DNA from: UBA11098 sp041671525
Lineage (GTDB): Bacteria > Patescibacteriota > Minisyncoccia > Moranbacterales > UBA2206
Assembly: GCA_041671525.1 (NCBI GenBank)
Contig: JBAZBJ010000003.1
Location: forward strand, 37,211 to 101,210
Direction of reading: 5' to 3'
Length of the DNA: 64,000 nucleotides
Position numbers and translations under genes: made by a program. Every line of letters begins with the position of its first letter. The stretch's first letter is position 1. The notes under the pieces are model-generated. The model was not told the origin of the DNA, searched no databases, and worked only from the letters and a program-made list of their open reading frames with translations. Of the stretch, positions 1 to 7,925 are shown one piece after another.

Positions 1-789
1 GCTATGAGCAGCGTCTTTGTCTTCCAAAACATACGTCAGGGTCGCGTCACTCTGGAGGGCTTGCCCGATTTTGATGCGATTCCAAAAGATGCCGGCCGCG
101 ATCTCCCGGTCAGCGTCAGTCTGCACTTCTTTTTCCACGATGCTCGCCATAGTCAGAATTTCGAAAACTGATTTCTTCTGATCTTTGGCCGCCAGCATGA
201 TATCCGTGTTTACTTTCGCGTCAGTGTTATTCAAAATTTTCTTGAGAATCCCGTCCGGCGTCGCTTCTTTGGCCAGATAATAAGTGTCCGGAAAAAGATA
301 ACCTTCCAGCGTGGCGCTTTTTGGCTTGTCAGAAAGTGATGCAAATTGGGAAGTTATTTCCACTGGTGGATTGTTGGCTAGCTTCAAAAAGGCAGCACCA
401 TCAAAACCATGCGCGCTCAATTCGTCCGCCATCTGCTTGGCCGTCCAGCCCTCGATGAAGGTCACTTTTTCATAGACTTTTTTCGGATTAGTGATCACCG
501 CGGCAATCTCCGGAATCGTCATGTTGCCATTCAAGAGATATTCGCCCGGAAAAATCCCGTTCAGCAGCCCATGTGAACGGATATAATAATAAAAATACCA
601 TTGATTGGAAATCAAGCCTTCCTTTTCCAAATTTTTTCCCACGTCTGAATTGCCCTCCCCTTTCACAATCTTGAAAATTTTGTTTTGTGCATAACTGCCG
701 TGCGAAAACCCGACTTGATGGTTGAAATAAAAAAGACCGCCAATCAGGACAGCGACGATGATGATTGCGATTATGAATCTTCTGAACAT
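1..789 (-). CDS. mltG: Endolytic murein transglycosylase MltG (YceG-like), 3' end beyond window
   Basis: The reading frame is open from ATG (787-789) to the left window edge, giving 263 residues without a stop. It starts with one hydrophobic anchor (about residues 5-21), as expected for this inner-membrane enzyme. Family motifs are visible: LEGYLFPDTY in the middle, MASIVEKE, and QSDATLTY near the edge. MltG cleaves nascent glycan strands and ends their synthesis. Only the C-terminal part is missing from view. It follows pcm on the same strand, separated by a long palindrome. Confidence 0.9.
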   Translation of the reverse strand, partial: MFRRFIIAIIIVAVLIGGLFYFNHQVGFSHGSYAQNKIFKIVKGEGNSDVGKNLEKEGLISNQWYFYYYIRSHGLLNGIFPGEYLLNGNMTIPEIAAVITNPKKVYEKVTFIEGWTAKQMADELSAHGFDGAAFLKLANNPPVEITSQFASLSDKPKSATLEGYLFPDTYYLAKEATPDGILKKILNNTDAKVNTDIMLAAKDQKKSVFEILTMASIVEKEVQTDADREIAAGIFWNRIKIGQALQSDATLTYVLEDKDAAHS

Positions 790-802
790 ATGCTTATTGA
801 AA

Positions 803-845
803 CCTAAAGCTCGGCTTTAGGAAATTCCTAAAGCCGAGCTTTAGG
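803..845. repeat. 43-bp perfect palindrome
   Basis: Arms CCTAAAGCTCGGCTTTAGG (803-821) and its exact complement (827-845) flank GGAAATTCC. It lies between pcm and mltG. There is no T-run on either side, so it is not a plain terminator. Relatives with the TAAAGCT/AGCTTTA core are found at 46.37-46.60 kb. Confidence 0.85.
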
Positions 846-859
846 TCACTTTAATTATT

Positions 860-1477
860 TTAATCGATTACCAACGGCACAAAATAGAAACCCGGAAACT
901 CTTCTTTGTAAAATTCTGTTTCACTTTTTTTCTCCAGATAGATGATGCTGTTGCGGATCGGCATCACCAATTTTCCACCGATGACCAATTGGTCTTTCAG
1001 TTCTTGCGGAATCTCATAGGAAACTGCCGAAACCATAATCCGATCAAAGGGCGCTTTGTCGGCACAGCCCTTGCTACCATCCCCATCATAAAATTCCGCA
1101 ATGCCTTTTTTGATAAAACCGAACTTTTCCGCGTTTTTCTTCCCAAAATCATTGAGCTCTTTGATTCTTTCAATCCCGATCACCTTGCCCTCACTGCCAA
1201 CCATATACGCCAGTAAGGACGTCGTCCAACCTGAGCCACTGCCGACATCCAGCACTCTGTGTCCTCTTTGCACGTCCAGCAATTCCAGCATAAAGGCCAC
1301 CACCAACGGTTGTGAAATTGTTTGACCAAACCCGATCGGCAAGGCAATGTCTTGTTCAGCCTCCAACTCCAGCTCTCTGGGCACAAATTCCATCCGGCTG
1401 ATTTCCGAAAAAGCATCGATGACTAAATCGCTTTTGAGATACCCCTTGGTCATCAAATCATTGACTAGTTTACTCAT
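860..1477 (-). CDS. pcm: Protein-L-isoaspartate O-methyltransferase
   Basis: 205 residues, close to the usual length. It repairs isoaspartyl residues in aged proteins using S-adenosylmethionine. The SAM-binding motif I appears as VLDVGSGSGW at about residues 76-85, and the N-terminal region has the family pattern FVPRE followed by IGFGQTISQP. It overlaps the upstream yjbQ by 4 nt (1474-1477), so the two are probably translationally coupled. Cytosolic. Confidence 0.92.
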   Translation of the reverse strand: MSKLVNDLMTKGYLKSDLVIDAFSEISRMEFVPRELELEAEQDIALPIGFGQTISQPLVVAFMLELLDVQRGHRVLDVGSGSGWTTSLLAYMVGSEGKVIGIERIKELNDFGKKNAEKFGFIKKGIAEFYDGDGSKGCADKAPFDRIMVSAVSYEIPQELKDQLVIGGKLVMPIRNSIIYLEKKSETEFYKEEFPGFYFVPLVID

Positions 1478-1914
1478 AGGCCGATCACTTGCACGACAAT
1501 CTCGCGAGTCCGAGCGCCGTCCATTTCCGCTAAAAATATATTTTGTTTCTCCGTCAAAAGCATTTTTCCTTTTTCAATCGGCACAGTTTCACTGATCTTT
1601 AAAAGCAAAGTTTTGCAATGCGAGTGTCCGTTGCTGCGCCCGTCGGACGTTTTGGAGCGTCCAATTTCAAACAAATCATGTGAATAGCGATCCGTCACCG
1701 GCACCAAACGATACAAGACGCGCATAAAATCTTGGATGAGCATCGGCTCATTGTGATTGATCACAATGCCCGCCGAAGTGTGCGGCGAATACACCAGCAC
1801 TTGCCCTTCGCGGATGCCGGAATTATGCACAACCTCGTCCACCTTGTCAGTGATGTCGACAAATTCAATCTGGCTGGTGCTTTTAATTTCGATGTTTTGT
1901 TTGTATATTTTCAT
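1474..1914 (-). CDS. yjbQ: YjbQ/UPF0047 family protein
   Basis: 146 residues. The family signature HTSAGIVINHNE is present (about residues 46-57), followed by the His-containing SNGHSHCK segment. In other bacteria YjbQ proteins show weak thiamine-phosphate synthase activity, but the physiological role is not settled. The product is small and cytosolic. It is the first gene of a coupled pair with pcm. An inverted-repeat element (1916-2005) occupies the whole gap up to the malic enzyme gene. Confidence 0.85.
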   Translation of the reverse strand: MKIYKQNIEIKSTSQIEFVDITDKVDEVVHNSGIREGQVLVYSPHTSAGIVINHNEPMLIQDFMRVLYRLVPVTDRYSHDLFEIGRSKTSDGRSNGHSHCKTLLLKISETVPIEKGKMLLTEKQNIFLAEMDGARTREIVVQVIGL

Positions 1915-1915
1915 A

Positions 1916-2005
1916 CCCTACGAATTACGAATGCGCTACGCTTTACGAATGTACGAATTACGAAAAAAATATTCGTACATTCGTAAAAGTTCGTAATTCG
2001 TAGGG
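1916..2005. repeat. Inverted-repeat element with repeated TTACGAAT words
   Basis: The ends are CCCTACGAATTACGAA and its complement TTCGTAATTCGTAGGG. Inside, the word ACGAAT recurs on both arms, so the unit folds into one long imperfect hairpin. It fills almost the whole gap between the malic enzyme stop (2012) and the yjbQ start (1914). Layout and size match the CTACAAAT elements at 5.9, 22.2 and 29.8 kb, with a different repeated word. Confidence 0.8.
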
Positions 2006-2011
2006 ACATTC

Positions 2012-3130
2012 CTATTTAAAAACTTTAGCAACGACAGATGCCGCCCTTTTATCTAAAGCTCCTACGATTATTTTATCACTAGTTGGCTTTTTCAACAAAC
2101 CGGCAATGGCCTTGGCCGCCTTCAACTTATGCTCATCCGTGATTTTTGTCGTGCGCACGTCCAAGGCCCCGCGAAAAATGCCCGGAAACACCAAGACGTT
2201 GTTGATCTGGTTGGGATATTTGGAACTACCAGTGGCCACAATTTGTGCGCCGCCTTTTTTCGCTTCCTCGACGCTGATTTCCGGAATAGGATTACTCATA
2301 GCAAAAATGATGGCTTTCTTGTTCATCTTGCGCACATCATCTTTGGTCAAAATGTTCGGCGCCGAAACGCCGATGAAAACATCTGCCCCCACCAGCGCGT
2401 GATGCAGCATGCCCATGACGTTGTGGATGTTGGTGAAATGCAACAGTTCTTTTTTGGCTTCGTTCAAACCCTCGCGCTCCCTGTGGATAATACCTTGGCT
2501 GTCGGCCAGGATGATATTTTTAGCACCATACTTATAGAGCAGTTTGGTGATGGCGATGCCGGCCGCCCCCGCGCCGGAAATCACGATTTTTATTTTCTTC
2601 ACATCTTTTTTGACCACTTTCAAAGCGTTGATGAGTCCCGCCAACACCACAATCGCCGTGCCATGCTGATCATCGTGAAACACCGGGATGTCCAGTTCCT
2701 TTTTCAGCCGTTCTTCAATTTCAAAACAGCGCGGCGCGGAAATGTCCTCCAGATTGATGCCACCAAAAGTCGGTGCGATCGCTTTCACAATCTTGATAAT
2801 CTCTTCCGTGTCTTGCGTGTCCAGCACGATCGGAAACGCATCCACCCCGCCCAATTCTTTAAACAGCAACGCCTTGCCCTCCATGACCGGCAGCGCCCCT
2901 AATGCCCCCAGATTCCCCAAGCCCAAAACGGCCGAGCCATCAGAAACCACCGCCACGGAGTTTTTACGGATCGTATATTCAAACGCCAGCTTCTTGTTCT
3001 TGGCCACCGCCAACGACACAGCCGCCACCCCCGGCGTATACAAAACCGGCAAAGTTTCCTTCGTCAGTTTCTTCTTCGATCGCACCTCGATCTTCCCACC
3101 GAGCTGTTTGGAGAGCTGTATTGAATTCAT
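2012..3130 (-). CDS. NAD(P)-dependent malic enzyme, short form
   Basis: 372 residues: the malic enzyme N-terminal domain followed by the NAD-binding domain, without the phosphotransacetylase domain of long MaeB. Motifs seen are YTPGVAAVS, VVSDGSAVLGLGNLG, GGINLEDISAPRCF and PVFHDDQHGTA. It decarboxylates malate to pyruvate with production of NAD(P)H and is cytosolic. In a reduced genome it probably links organic-acid use to pyruvate and redox balance, which is inference. It is followed by yjbQ-pcm on the same strand. Confidence 0.93.
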   Translation of the reverse strand: MNSIQLSKQLGGKIEVRSKKKLTKETLPVLYTPGVAAVSLAVAKNKKLAFEYTIRKNSVAVVSDGSAVLGLGNLGALGALPVMEGKALLFKELGGVDAFPIVLDTQDTEEIIKIVKAIAPTFGGINLEDISAPRCFEIEERLKKELDIPVFHDDQHGTAIVVLAGLINALKVVKKDVKKIKIVISGAGAAGIAITKLLYKYGAKNIILADSQGIIHREREGLNEAKKELLHFTNIHNVMGMLHHALVGADVFIGVSAPNILTKDDVRKMNKKAIIFAMSNPIPEISVEEAKKGGAQIVATGSSKYPNQINNVLVFPGIFRGALDVRTTKITDEHKLKAAKAIAGLLKKPTSDKIIVGALDKRAASVVAKVFK

Positions 3131-3145
3131 ACAAGTAATTGCAAT

Positions 3146-3475
3146 TTACATCGCACTAACTATAAATAATATAAATAAAACGCCTATGTTTATTATCACT
3201 ACCTCCAACCAATAAGTAAAAGTTTTTTTATTATTATCCAATTTTATAACAGCCTTATTCCTTCTATAATCAAATAAATCACGCAATGTCAATGCTATAA
3301 AGTAAAGACCGTAGATCATCGCACAGAAACCTAAATAACCAAATCTAAAACATACTGAATCAACTCTGCTATCGACTAATAGATCACATGACTGTGGCGT
3401 ATAGTGATAAATAATAGGCATCACTATTGAGAGTAAAAATATACCTACTAAAAATCTAATAAAAATCCCTTTCAT
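3146..3475 (-). CDS. Small membrane protein of unknown function
   Basis: 109 residues with three hydrophobic spans (about 4-22, 44-64 and 88-108) and a basic loop YRRNK between the second and third. No family is recognised. It is AT-rich relative to its neighbours and lies between trxB and the malic enzyme gene, 16 nt from each, so it is probably co-transcribed. Function unknown. Confidence 0.6.
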   Translation of the reverse strand: MKGIFIRFLVGIFLLSIVMPIIYHYTPQSCDLLVDSRVDSVCFRFGYLGFCAMIYGLYFIALTLRDLFDYRRNKAVIKLDNNKKTFTYWLEVVIINIGVLFILFIVSAM

Positions 3476-3491
3476 TTTTTTGTTTTATGGA

Positions 3492-4421
3492 TTATTTTTT
3501 ACTCAATTTCAATTTCCGATACAAACTGCCAGCTGCCACCGCTCCTTCGGCGACGGCGGTGATGATTTGGCGGAATTTGTTGGATCCGGTCGTCACGTCG
3601 CCGGCGGCGAAGACCATGTCCACGTTGGTCGCTTGAGTCTGATCAACCACAATATAGCTTTGTTCATCCAGCGCCACGCCCAGATTCTGCGCGATGGTCA
3701 CGCCCGGCGTGGTACCCACTTCAATGAAAACGCCTTGCACTGACAACCCCTTTTCTCCCGGCGCGTCCAGTTCTTCATAGACGATGCCAGTCACTTTTTC
3801 GTCACCCTTGATTTCTTTGATATTTTTACAGCAAAACATTTCTATTTTCGGATTAGCTTTCAATTGTTCCGCCCAAGAAGGCTCCCAATTGCAAGGTTCG
3901 CGGTACAGAAGATAAACTTTGTTGGCAAATTCTGTCAGATGGATGGTTGCGGTCGCCGCCGCGTCGCCGCCACCGACGACCACCACGTCTTTCCCGCGAA
4001 AAAACATTGCGTCGCAGGTCGCGCAATAGGACACGCCCTTGCCGATGAATTTGTCCTCGCCCGGCACATTCATTTTGCGCGCCTTCATACCCAAGGCCAG
4101 AATGATGCTTTTGGCCTGATATATTTCTGTGCCAGCTTTGATTTCAAAACCTTCTGCATTTTTCACCACTGACGACACGTCCGATTCAACGATCTGCGCG
4201 CCCAGATGATGCGCGTGATGCTGGAATTTTTCCATCAAGGTTTTGCCGGGAATGGAAATTTCGCCGGCCCAGTTTTCAATTTCGGAAGCCTCCGTCACCT
4301 GCCCGCCGATTTCATTGCCAATGACCAAATGCTCCAATTTGTAGCGCGAAGCATAAATCGAAGCCCCCAGCCCCGCCGGACCAGCACCAACAATGATTAA
4401 ATCATAAATTTTGTCTGCCAT
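3492..4421 (-). CDS. trxB: Thioredoxin reductase (NADPH, FAD)
   Basis: 309 residues, the usual length. The FAD-binding motif GAGPAGLGAS is at the N-terminus, the redox-active CATC pair is in the middle, the NADPH site GGGDAA follows it, and FAAGDVTT lies near the C-terminus. It reduces thioredoxin with NADPH in the cytosol. It lies 11 nt downstream of trxA, with the CcdA/DsbD-like gene upstream: together they form a complete path from NADPH to the membrane thiol carrier. Confidence 0.95.
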   Translation of the reverse strand: MADKIYDLIIVGAGPAGLGASIYASRYKLEHLVIGNEIGGQVTEASEIENWAGEISIPGKTLMEKFQHHAHHLGAQIVESDVSSVVKNAEGFEIKAGTEIYQAKSIILALGMKARKMNVPGEDKFIGKGVSYCATCDAMFFRGKDVVVVGGGDAAATATIHLTEFANKVYLLYREPCNWEPSWAEQLKANPKIEMFCCKNIKEIKGDEKVTGIVYEELDAPGEKGLSVQGVFIEVGTTPGVTIAQNLGVALDEQSYIVVDQTQATNVDMVFAAGDVTTGSNKFRQIITAVAEGAVAAGSLYRKLKLSKK

Positions 4422-4432
4422 AGTTGTATTTC

Positions 4433-4762
4433 TTATGCGTTACTTAGAGCCTCTTTCAATGCGTCAACGTTTTGCACGCCGACAAATTCTTTGACCACTT
4501 TGCCGCCTTTGAAAATCTTCAACGCCGGAATCGACATAATGCCATATTTTTGCGCAGTCTCGGAGTGCTCATCGACATTGATTTTCCCCACCTTAGCCCT
4601 GCCCTCCATCTGCTTAGCCAGATCCTCAATGATCGGTCCCATCATCTGGCACGGCCCGCACCACGGCGCCCAAAAATCCACCAGCACTGCCTTGTCGCTT
4701 TTGAGAACTTCTTGATCAAAATTTTGATCGGTAAGTGTTACTTCCATATTTTTTGGCTGCAA
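4433..4762 (-). CDS. trxA: Thioredoxin
   Basis: 109 residues with the canonical WCGPC active site (Cys35, Cys38) and the conserved cis-Pro in SIPALKIF. It is a cytosolic disulfide reductase, recharged by the TrxB encoded directly downstream. It lies in a thiol-redox operon with the CcdA/DsbD-like gene (upstream) and trxB (downstream). Confidence 0.96.
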   Translation of the reverse strand: MQPKNMEVTLTDQNFDQEVLKSDKAVLVDFWAPWCGPCQMMGPIIEDLAKQMEGRAKVGKINVDEHSETAQKYGIMSIPALKIFKGGKVVKEFVGVQNVDALKEALSNA

Positions 4763-4783
4763 TTGCAGCGTATTAAAAAATTA

Positions 4784-5884
4784 TTATAACCACTCGCTCA
4801 ATAGATAGACGCCGATGAAAAGCATCACCGCCCCGGCGACCGCGTGCAGAAGTTTGACATTATTTTTTCTGATTTCATCCAGCTTGCCTAGTTTCAGACC
4901 AAAATACATGCCCAGAGTGATCAATACCATCGGCAGGACAAATATAAAATTATACAAGAACAGCAACGAAATGGTCCGTGACAAGTTTTCTTTTTCCGCC
5001 AAAAGTCCCAACACTACGATGTATGGTCCGCTGGTGCAGGGCAGCAGAAAAAGACTCACCAAAAATCCGGCGCCCAACGCTCCGAGCGGACTGGTCACGT
5101 GTTTCAGGATCGCTTGCATTTTTGGCCGCCAGCTGAAAGGCACTTCCATCACGAAAAATTTTCCGTGCCAAAAGGCGTCCTTCAGATTGGCCAGCCCGAT
5201 GAGGATCGCGATGACGCCCACCACGATGGAAATTATTTGCGGCAGATTAAAAACTGTGATTGTTTTATAAAGTCCCAGCCCCATCAAGAAGTACGATATA
5301 AAAACGGAAAGTGAGAACAATAACCCGGCCATCAAAGCTCTGCGCTTCCCGCTGGAAGAAAGCACCGTAGCAACCAACAGAATCAAGACGGCGAACGCGC
5401 AAGGGTTGATCGCGTCAACCAAGGCCGCACCGACCAAAATCGGCAAAGAGATATTCGCGGATTCTCCTGCAGGAACCGTTGCGCCTGCTTTTTTCTGCTG
5501 CTCTAGTGCGCTTTTCAGTGATTCCGGATCGGGAAAATTCGCCGCTTCAACCGCCTCGATGTCCCGCACAAAATTATCAATAATTGATTGGTCGCCAATC
5601 AGCATTTTTGTATCGAAAAAAATGACCGGATAACCTCTTTTTTCCGACTCAACACCGAAGGCGTCAAAAAATTTGTTCAACTGACTGAAATTTTCCGGAC
5701 TGTCCACCACGACCTTCTTGATTTCATATTTGTCATAAATTCCATTGCTCTGGAAATATTCATTAACCTTGACGCAATGCACGCAAGTTTCACTGTAAAA
5801 ATACAAAGCCTTCTTTTGCGGTGTTTGCGCAGCCACAGCTAATGGCATGATCAGAATCATTAAAAATAGAATTGCCTTTTTCAT
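4784..5884 (-). CDS. DsbD/CcdA-like thiol:disulfide transporter with N-terminal thioredoxin-like domain
   Basis: 366 residues. There is a signal peptide (about 1-19), then an extracytoplasmic thioredoxin-like domain with CVHC (Cys34, Cys37). A polytopic CcdA-type domain follows, with its paired membrane cysteines in DAINPCAF and LLPCTSGP. The family moves reducing power from cytosolic thioredoxin across the membrane. Compared with DsbD, one thioredoxin domain precedes the membrane part and no C-terminal domain follows it. The trxA-trxB neighbours fit this role. Confidence 0.88.
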   Translation of the reverse strand: MKKAILFLMILIMPLAVAAQTPQKKALYFYSETCVHCVKVNEYFQSNGIYDKYEIKKVVVDSPENFSQLNKFFDAFGVESEKRGYPVIFFDTKMLIGDQSIIDNFVRDIEAVEAANFPDPESLKSALEQQKKAGATVPAGESANISLPILVGAALVDAINPCAFAVLILLVATVLSSSGKRRALMAGLLFSLSVFISYFLMGLGLYKTITVFNLPQIISIVVGVIAILIGLANLKDAFWHGKFFVMEVPFSWRPKMQAILKHVTSPLGALGAGFLVSLFLLPCTSGPYIVVLGLLAEKENLSRTISLLFLYNFIFVLPMVLITLGMYFGLKLGKLDEIRKNNVKLLHAVAGAVMLFIGVYLLSEWL

Positions 5885-5896
5885 AATTTTTTACTA

Positions 5897-5991
5897 CTAC
5901 AAATTTGCAAATCAAGTACAAATCTGCAAATCACTTGTTTTAATTTTTTTTGGAACATTTGTAAATTTGTAAAAGATTTGTATATTTGTAG
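5897..5991. repeat. CTACAAAT inverted-repeat element (95 bp)
   Basis: The left end begins CTACAAATTTGCAAATCAAG and the right end finishes GATTTGTATATTTGTAG, complementary over about 35 nt with few mismatches. It lies between the DsbD-like gene and uppS. The same ends flank the GxxExxY gene (22242-22694) and recur at 29773-29857. It has no coding capacity of its own. Confidence 0.85.
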
Positions 5992-5993
5992 GG

Positions 5994-6707
5994 TTATTTC
6001 CCGAATCTTCTTTGCCTCCGCGCGTACTCATCCAGCGCTTCTTGAAATCTTTCCGGTCCGAAATCCGGATACATTTCTTCGGCAAAATAGAGTTGCGCAT
6101 CAGCCGTTTCCCACATCATAAAACCGGCGCTGTTGTGAGGCTCTCCCCCTGTGCGGATAAGATAATCCACAGTTGGCACGTCCCGCGTCATCAGATTGGC
6201 TTTGATCACCTCACTGGTAATTTTCAAGCCTTTCTCACAATTGTTCACGATGTTTTGAACGGCTTGTAGCATATCATCATCGCCTTCATACGCCAGCATA
6301 AAATTCAACATTTTCTTTTGGTAATGTTTGGTTCTCTCTATCCCTTCTTGTAAAATTTTCTTCAATGATTCCGGAAACTGCTCCTCCCAACGCCCGATAA
6401 TGCTAATGCGCGTTTCATTCTCGTGAATTTCCGCGCCATCAATCAGCTTTTTAAAATATTTTTCATAAATCCCCAAAAGAGCCATTTTTTCGCTCATGGA
6501 ACGTTTGTTCAGATTATCCAAAGATGATCCCCAAAACGTGATACAATCAATCCCCTGATTCAGGGCAAAGCGCACCAGTTTTTCCGTATTCTTGGCGCCT
6601 TCCTCGTGTCCATCCCACGGCTCCAGTCCTTTACCTTTCGCCCAACGGCGATTGCCATCCGGAATGATGGCGACATGCTTGGGCAAATTTTGCGTTTCTT
6701 TATCCAT
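5994..6707 (-). CDS. uppS: Isoprenyl transferase (undecaprenyl diphosphate synthase family)
   Basis: 237 residues. It carries the catalytic motif PDGNRRWA (Asp17) and the C-terminal RTGGEPH and ELYF-like region (AQLYFAEEMYPDF). It makes the cis-polyprenyl diphosphate that becomes the lipid carrier for wall glycans. The usual RTSGE motif is RTGGE here. It lies 59 nt downstream of a trans-prenyl synthase gene on the same strand, which would supply its allylic primer. Confidence 0.92.
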   Translation of the reverse strand: MDKETQNLPKHVAIIPDGNRRWAKGKGLEPWDGHEEGAKNTEKLVRFALNQGIDCITFWGSSLDNLNKRSMSEKMALLGIYEKYFKKLIDGAEIHENETRISIIGRWEEQFPESLKKILQEGIERTKHYQKKMLNFMLAYEGDDDMLQAVQNIVNNCEKGLKITSEVIKANLMTRDVPTVDYLIRTGGEPHNSAGFMMWETADAQLYFAEEMYPDFGPERFQEALDEYARRQRRFGK

Positions 6708-6766
6708 GTGTGAATATTACTCTAAATTTAAAAAGTGGGCAATCGGAAAATTCAACCAAAAACAGC

Positions 6767-7840
6767 CTACAATTCCCGCTCAATCATGTAATCCGCGATG
6801 TCGTTCAAAAAATCCTTAGCTTCTTTGCTGATTTGCACTTTTTCGAGTTCTTGCTTGGCTCTCAAAACCAACCCATGTGACAACTTTTTGGCATATTCAT
6901 AGGCACCGGTTGCCTGCATGATATCCTGAAATTTTTCAATATCATCTTTGGACAAATCCGTTTTGCCCAACAACGCATCCAGAATTTTTCGCTGCGTCCG
7001 ATCAGCTTTGGCTTTGGCTCGCGCCACCAGTAGCGTCTGCTTGCCTTCGATGATGTCTGCCCCAACTTTCTTGCCGAGTTTCTGCTCCGACCCAAAAATC
7101 CCCAACAGATCGTCTTGGATCTGAAAAGCGGTACCCAATGGAATCGCATATTGACTCAAGCCTTTGATGATTTCTTCTTTGGCGCCGCCCAGAATCGCGC
7201 CCAGATGCAGCGGTCCTTCCACCGTATATTTGGCCGTCTTGTTCTCATACATTTTCAGAATATCCTTTTCCGTCGCCTTGCCCCGATATTCAATATAGAT
7301 GTCCTGTGATTGTCCGATAACGGTCAGGGAAACGATGGTCTGCAATTTCGCCAGCGCCTGCATGATTCGTTCCGGCTTGAACTGTGACTCAAAAATAATC
7401 TGATTGCCCAATGCGCCGACCATGTCACCGATGATGATCGCCATGGAATTGCCAAAATGTTCAAAGTCCTTATTTTTAAAAAGTTTTTTTCCCAAGTTTT
7501 CATAGCGCACATGCACCGCGTCGATGCCGTGCCGCGTGTCATCGCGATCCATAATATCATCATGGATCAACAAAAAAATATGGATCAGCTCCATGCTCAC
7601 CGCCGCCCGGAGCATCTTCTCTTTTTCTTTGCCGCCCGACGCAAGATAACCGAAATACATGAAAGCCGGCCGCAGTCTTTTCCCGCCCGCCATGACCAAT
7701 TTTTTGACATACTTGATCGATTCAGCCATGACCGCATCGCGTTTGGCCGTTTCTTTGATTATCCGATCGAGATACTTTTCAATCTCCACGTCGATTTTCC
7801 GCTTAAAATCCTCCAGTGCCGCCAATTTACCCATACCCAA
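6767..7840 (-). CDS. Polyprenyl synthetase (farnesyl/geranylgeranyl diphosphate synthase type)
   Basis: 357 residues. The sequence shows GGKRLRPAF, the first aspartate-rich motif DDIMD (94-98), and a second one in degenerate form, DDLLG. It condenses isopentenyl diphosphate onto allylic primers in the cytosol; chain length cannot be read reliably. It pairs with uppS downstream. An alternative start two codons in (ATG at 7834) is possible. Confidence 0.88.
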   Translation of the reverse strand: MGMGKLAALEDFKRKIDVEIEKYLDRIIKETAKRDAVMAESIKYVKKLVMAGGKRLRPAFMYFGYLASGGKEKEKMLRAAVSMELIHIFLLIHDDIMDRDDTRHGIDAVHVRYENLGKKLFKNKDFEHFGNSMAIIIGDMVGALGNQIIFESQFKPERIMQALAKLQTIVSLTVIGQSQDIYIEYRGKATEKDILKMYENKTAKYTVEGPLHLGAILGGAKEEIIKGLSQYAIPLGTAFQIQDDLLGIFGSEQKLGKKVGADIIEGKQTLLVARAKAKADRTQRKILDALLGKTDLSKDDIEKFQDIMQATGAYEYAKKLSHGLVLRAKQELEKVQISKEAKDFLNDIADYMIEREL

Positions 7841-7925
7841 AGCTTATAATTTACGTACCCCCATTTTACCTCAAATCCGGAAAAAATCAAAAAACCGCCA
7901 GGTGATGGATTATTTCGAAAAAATC

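Noticed and set aside
2129..2902. Long plus-strand frame of 257 codons opposite the malic enzyme gene
   Set aside because: It is the antisense shadow of a well-conserved enzyme and has no start signals or family features.
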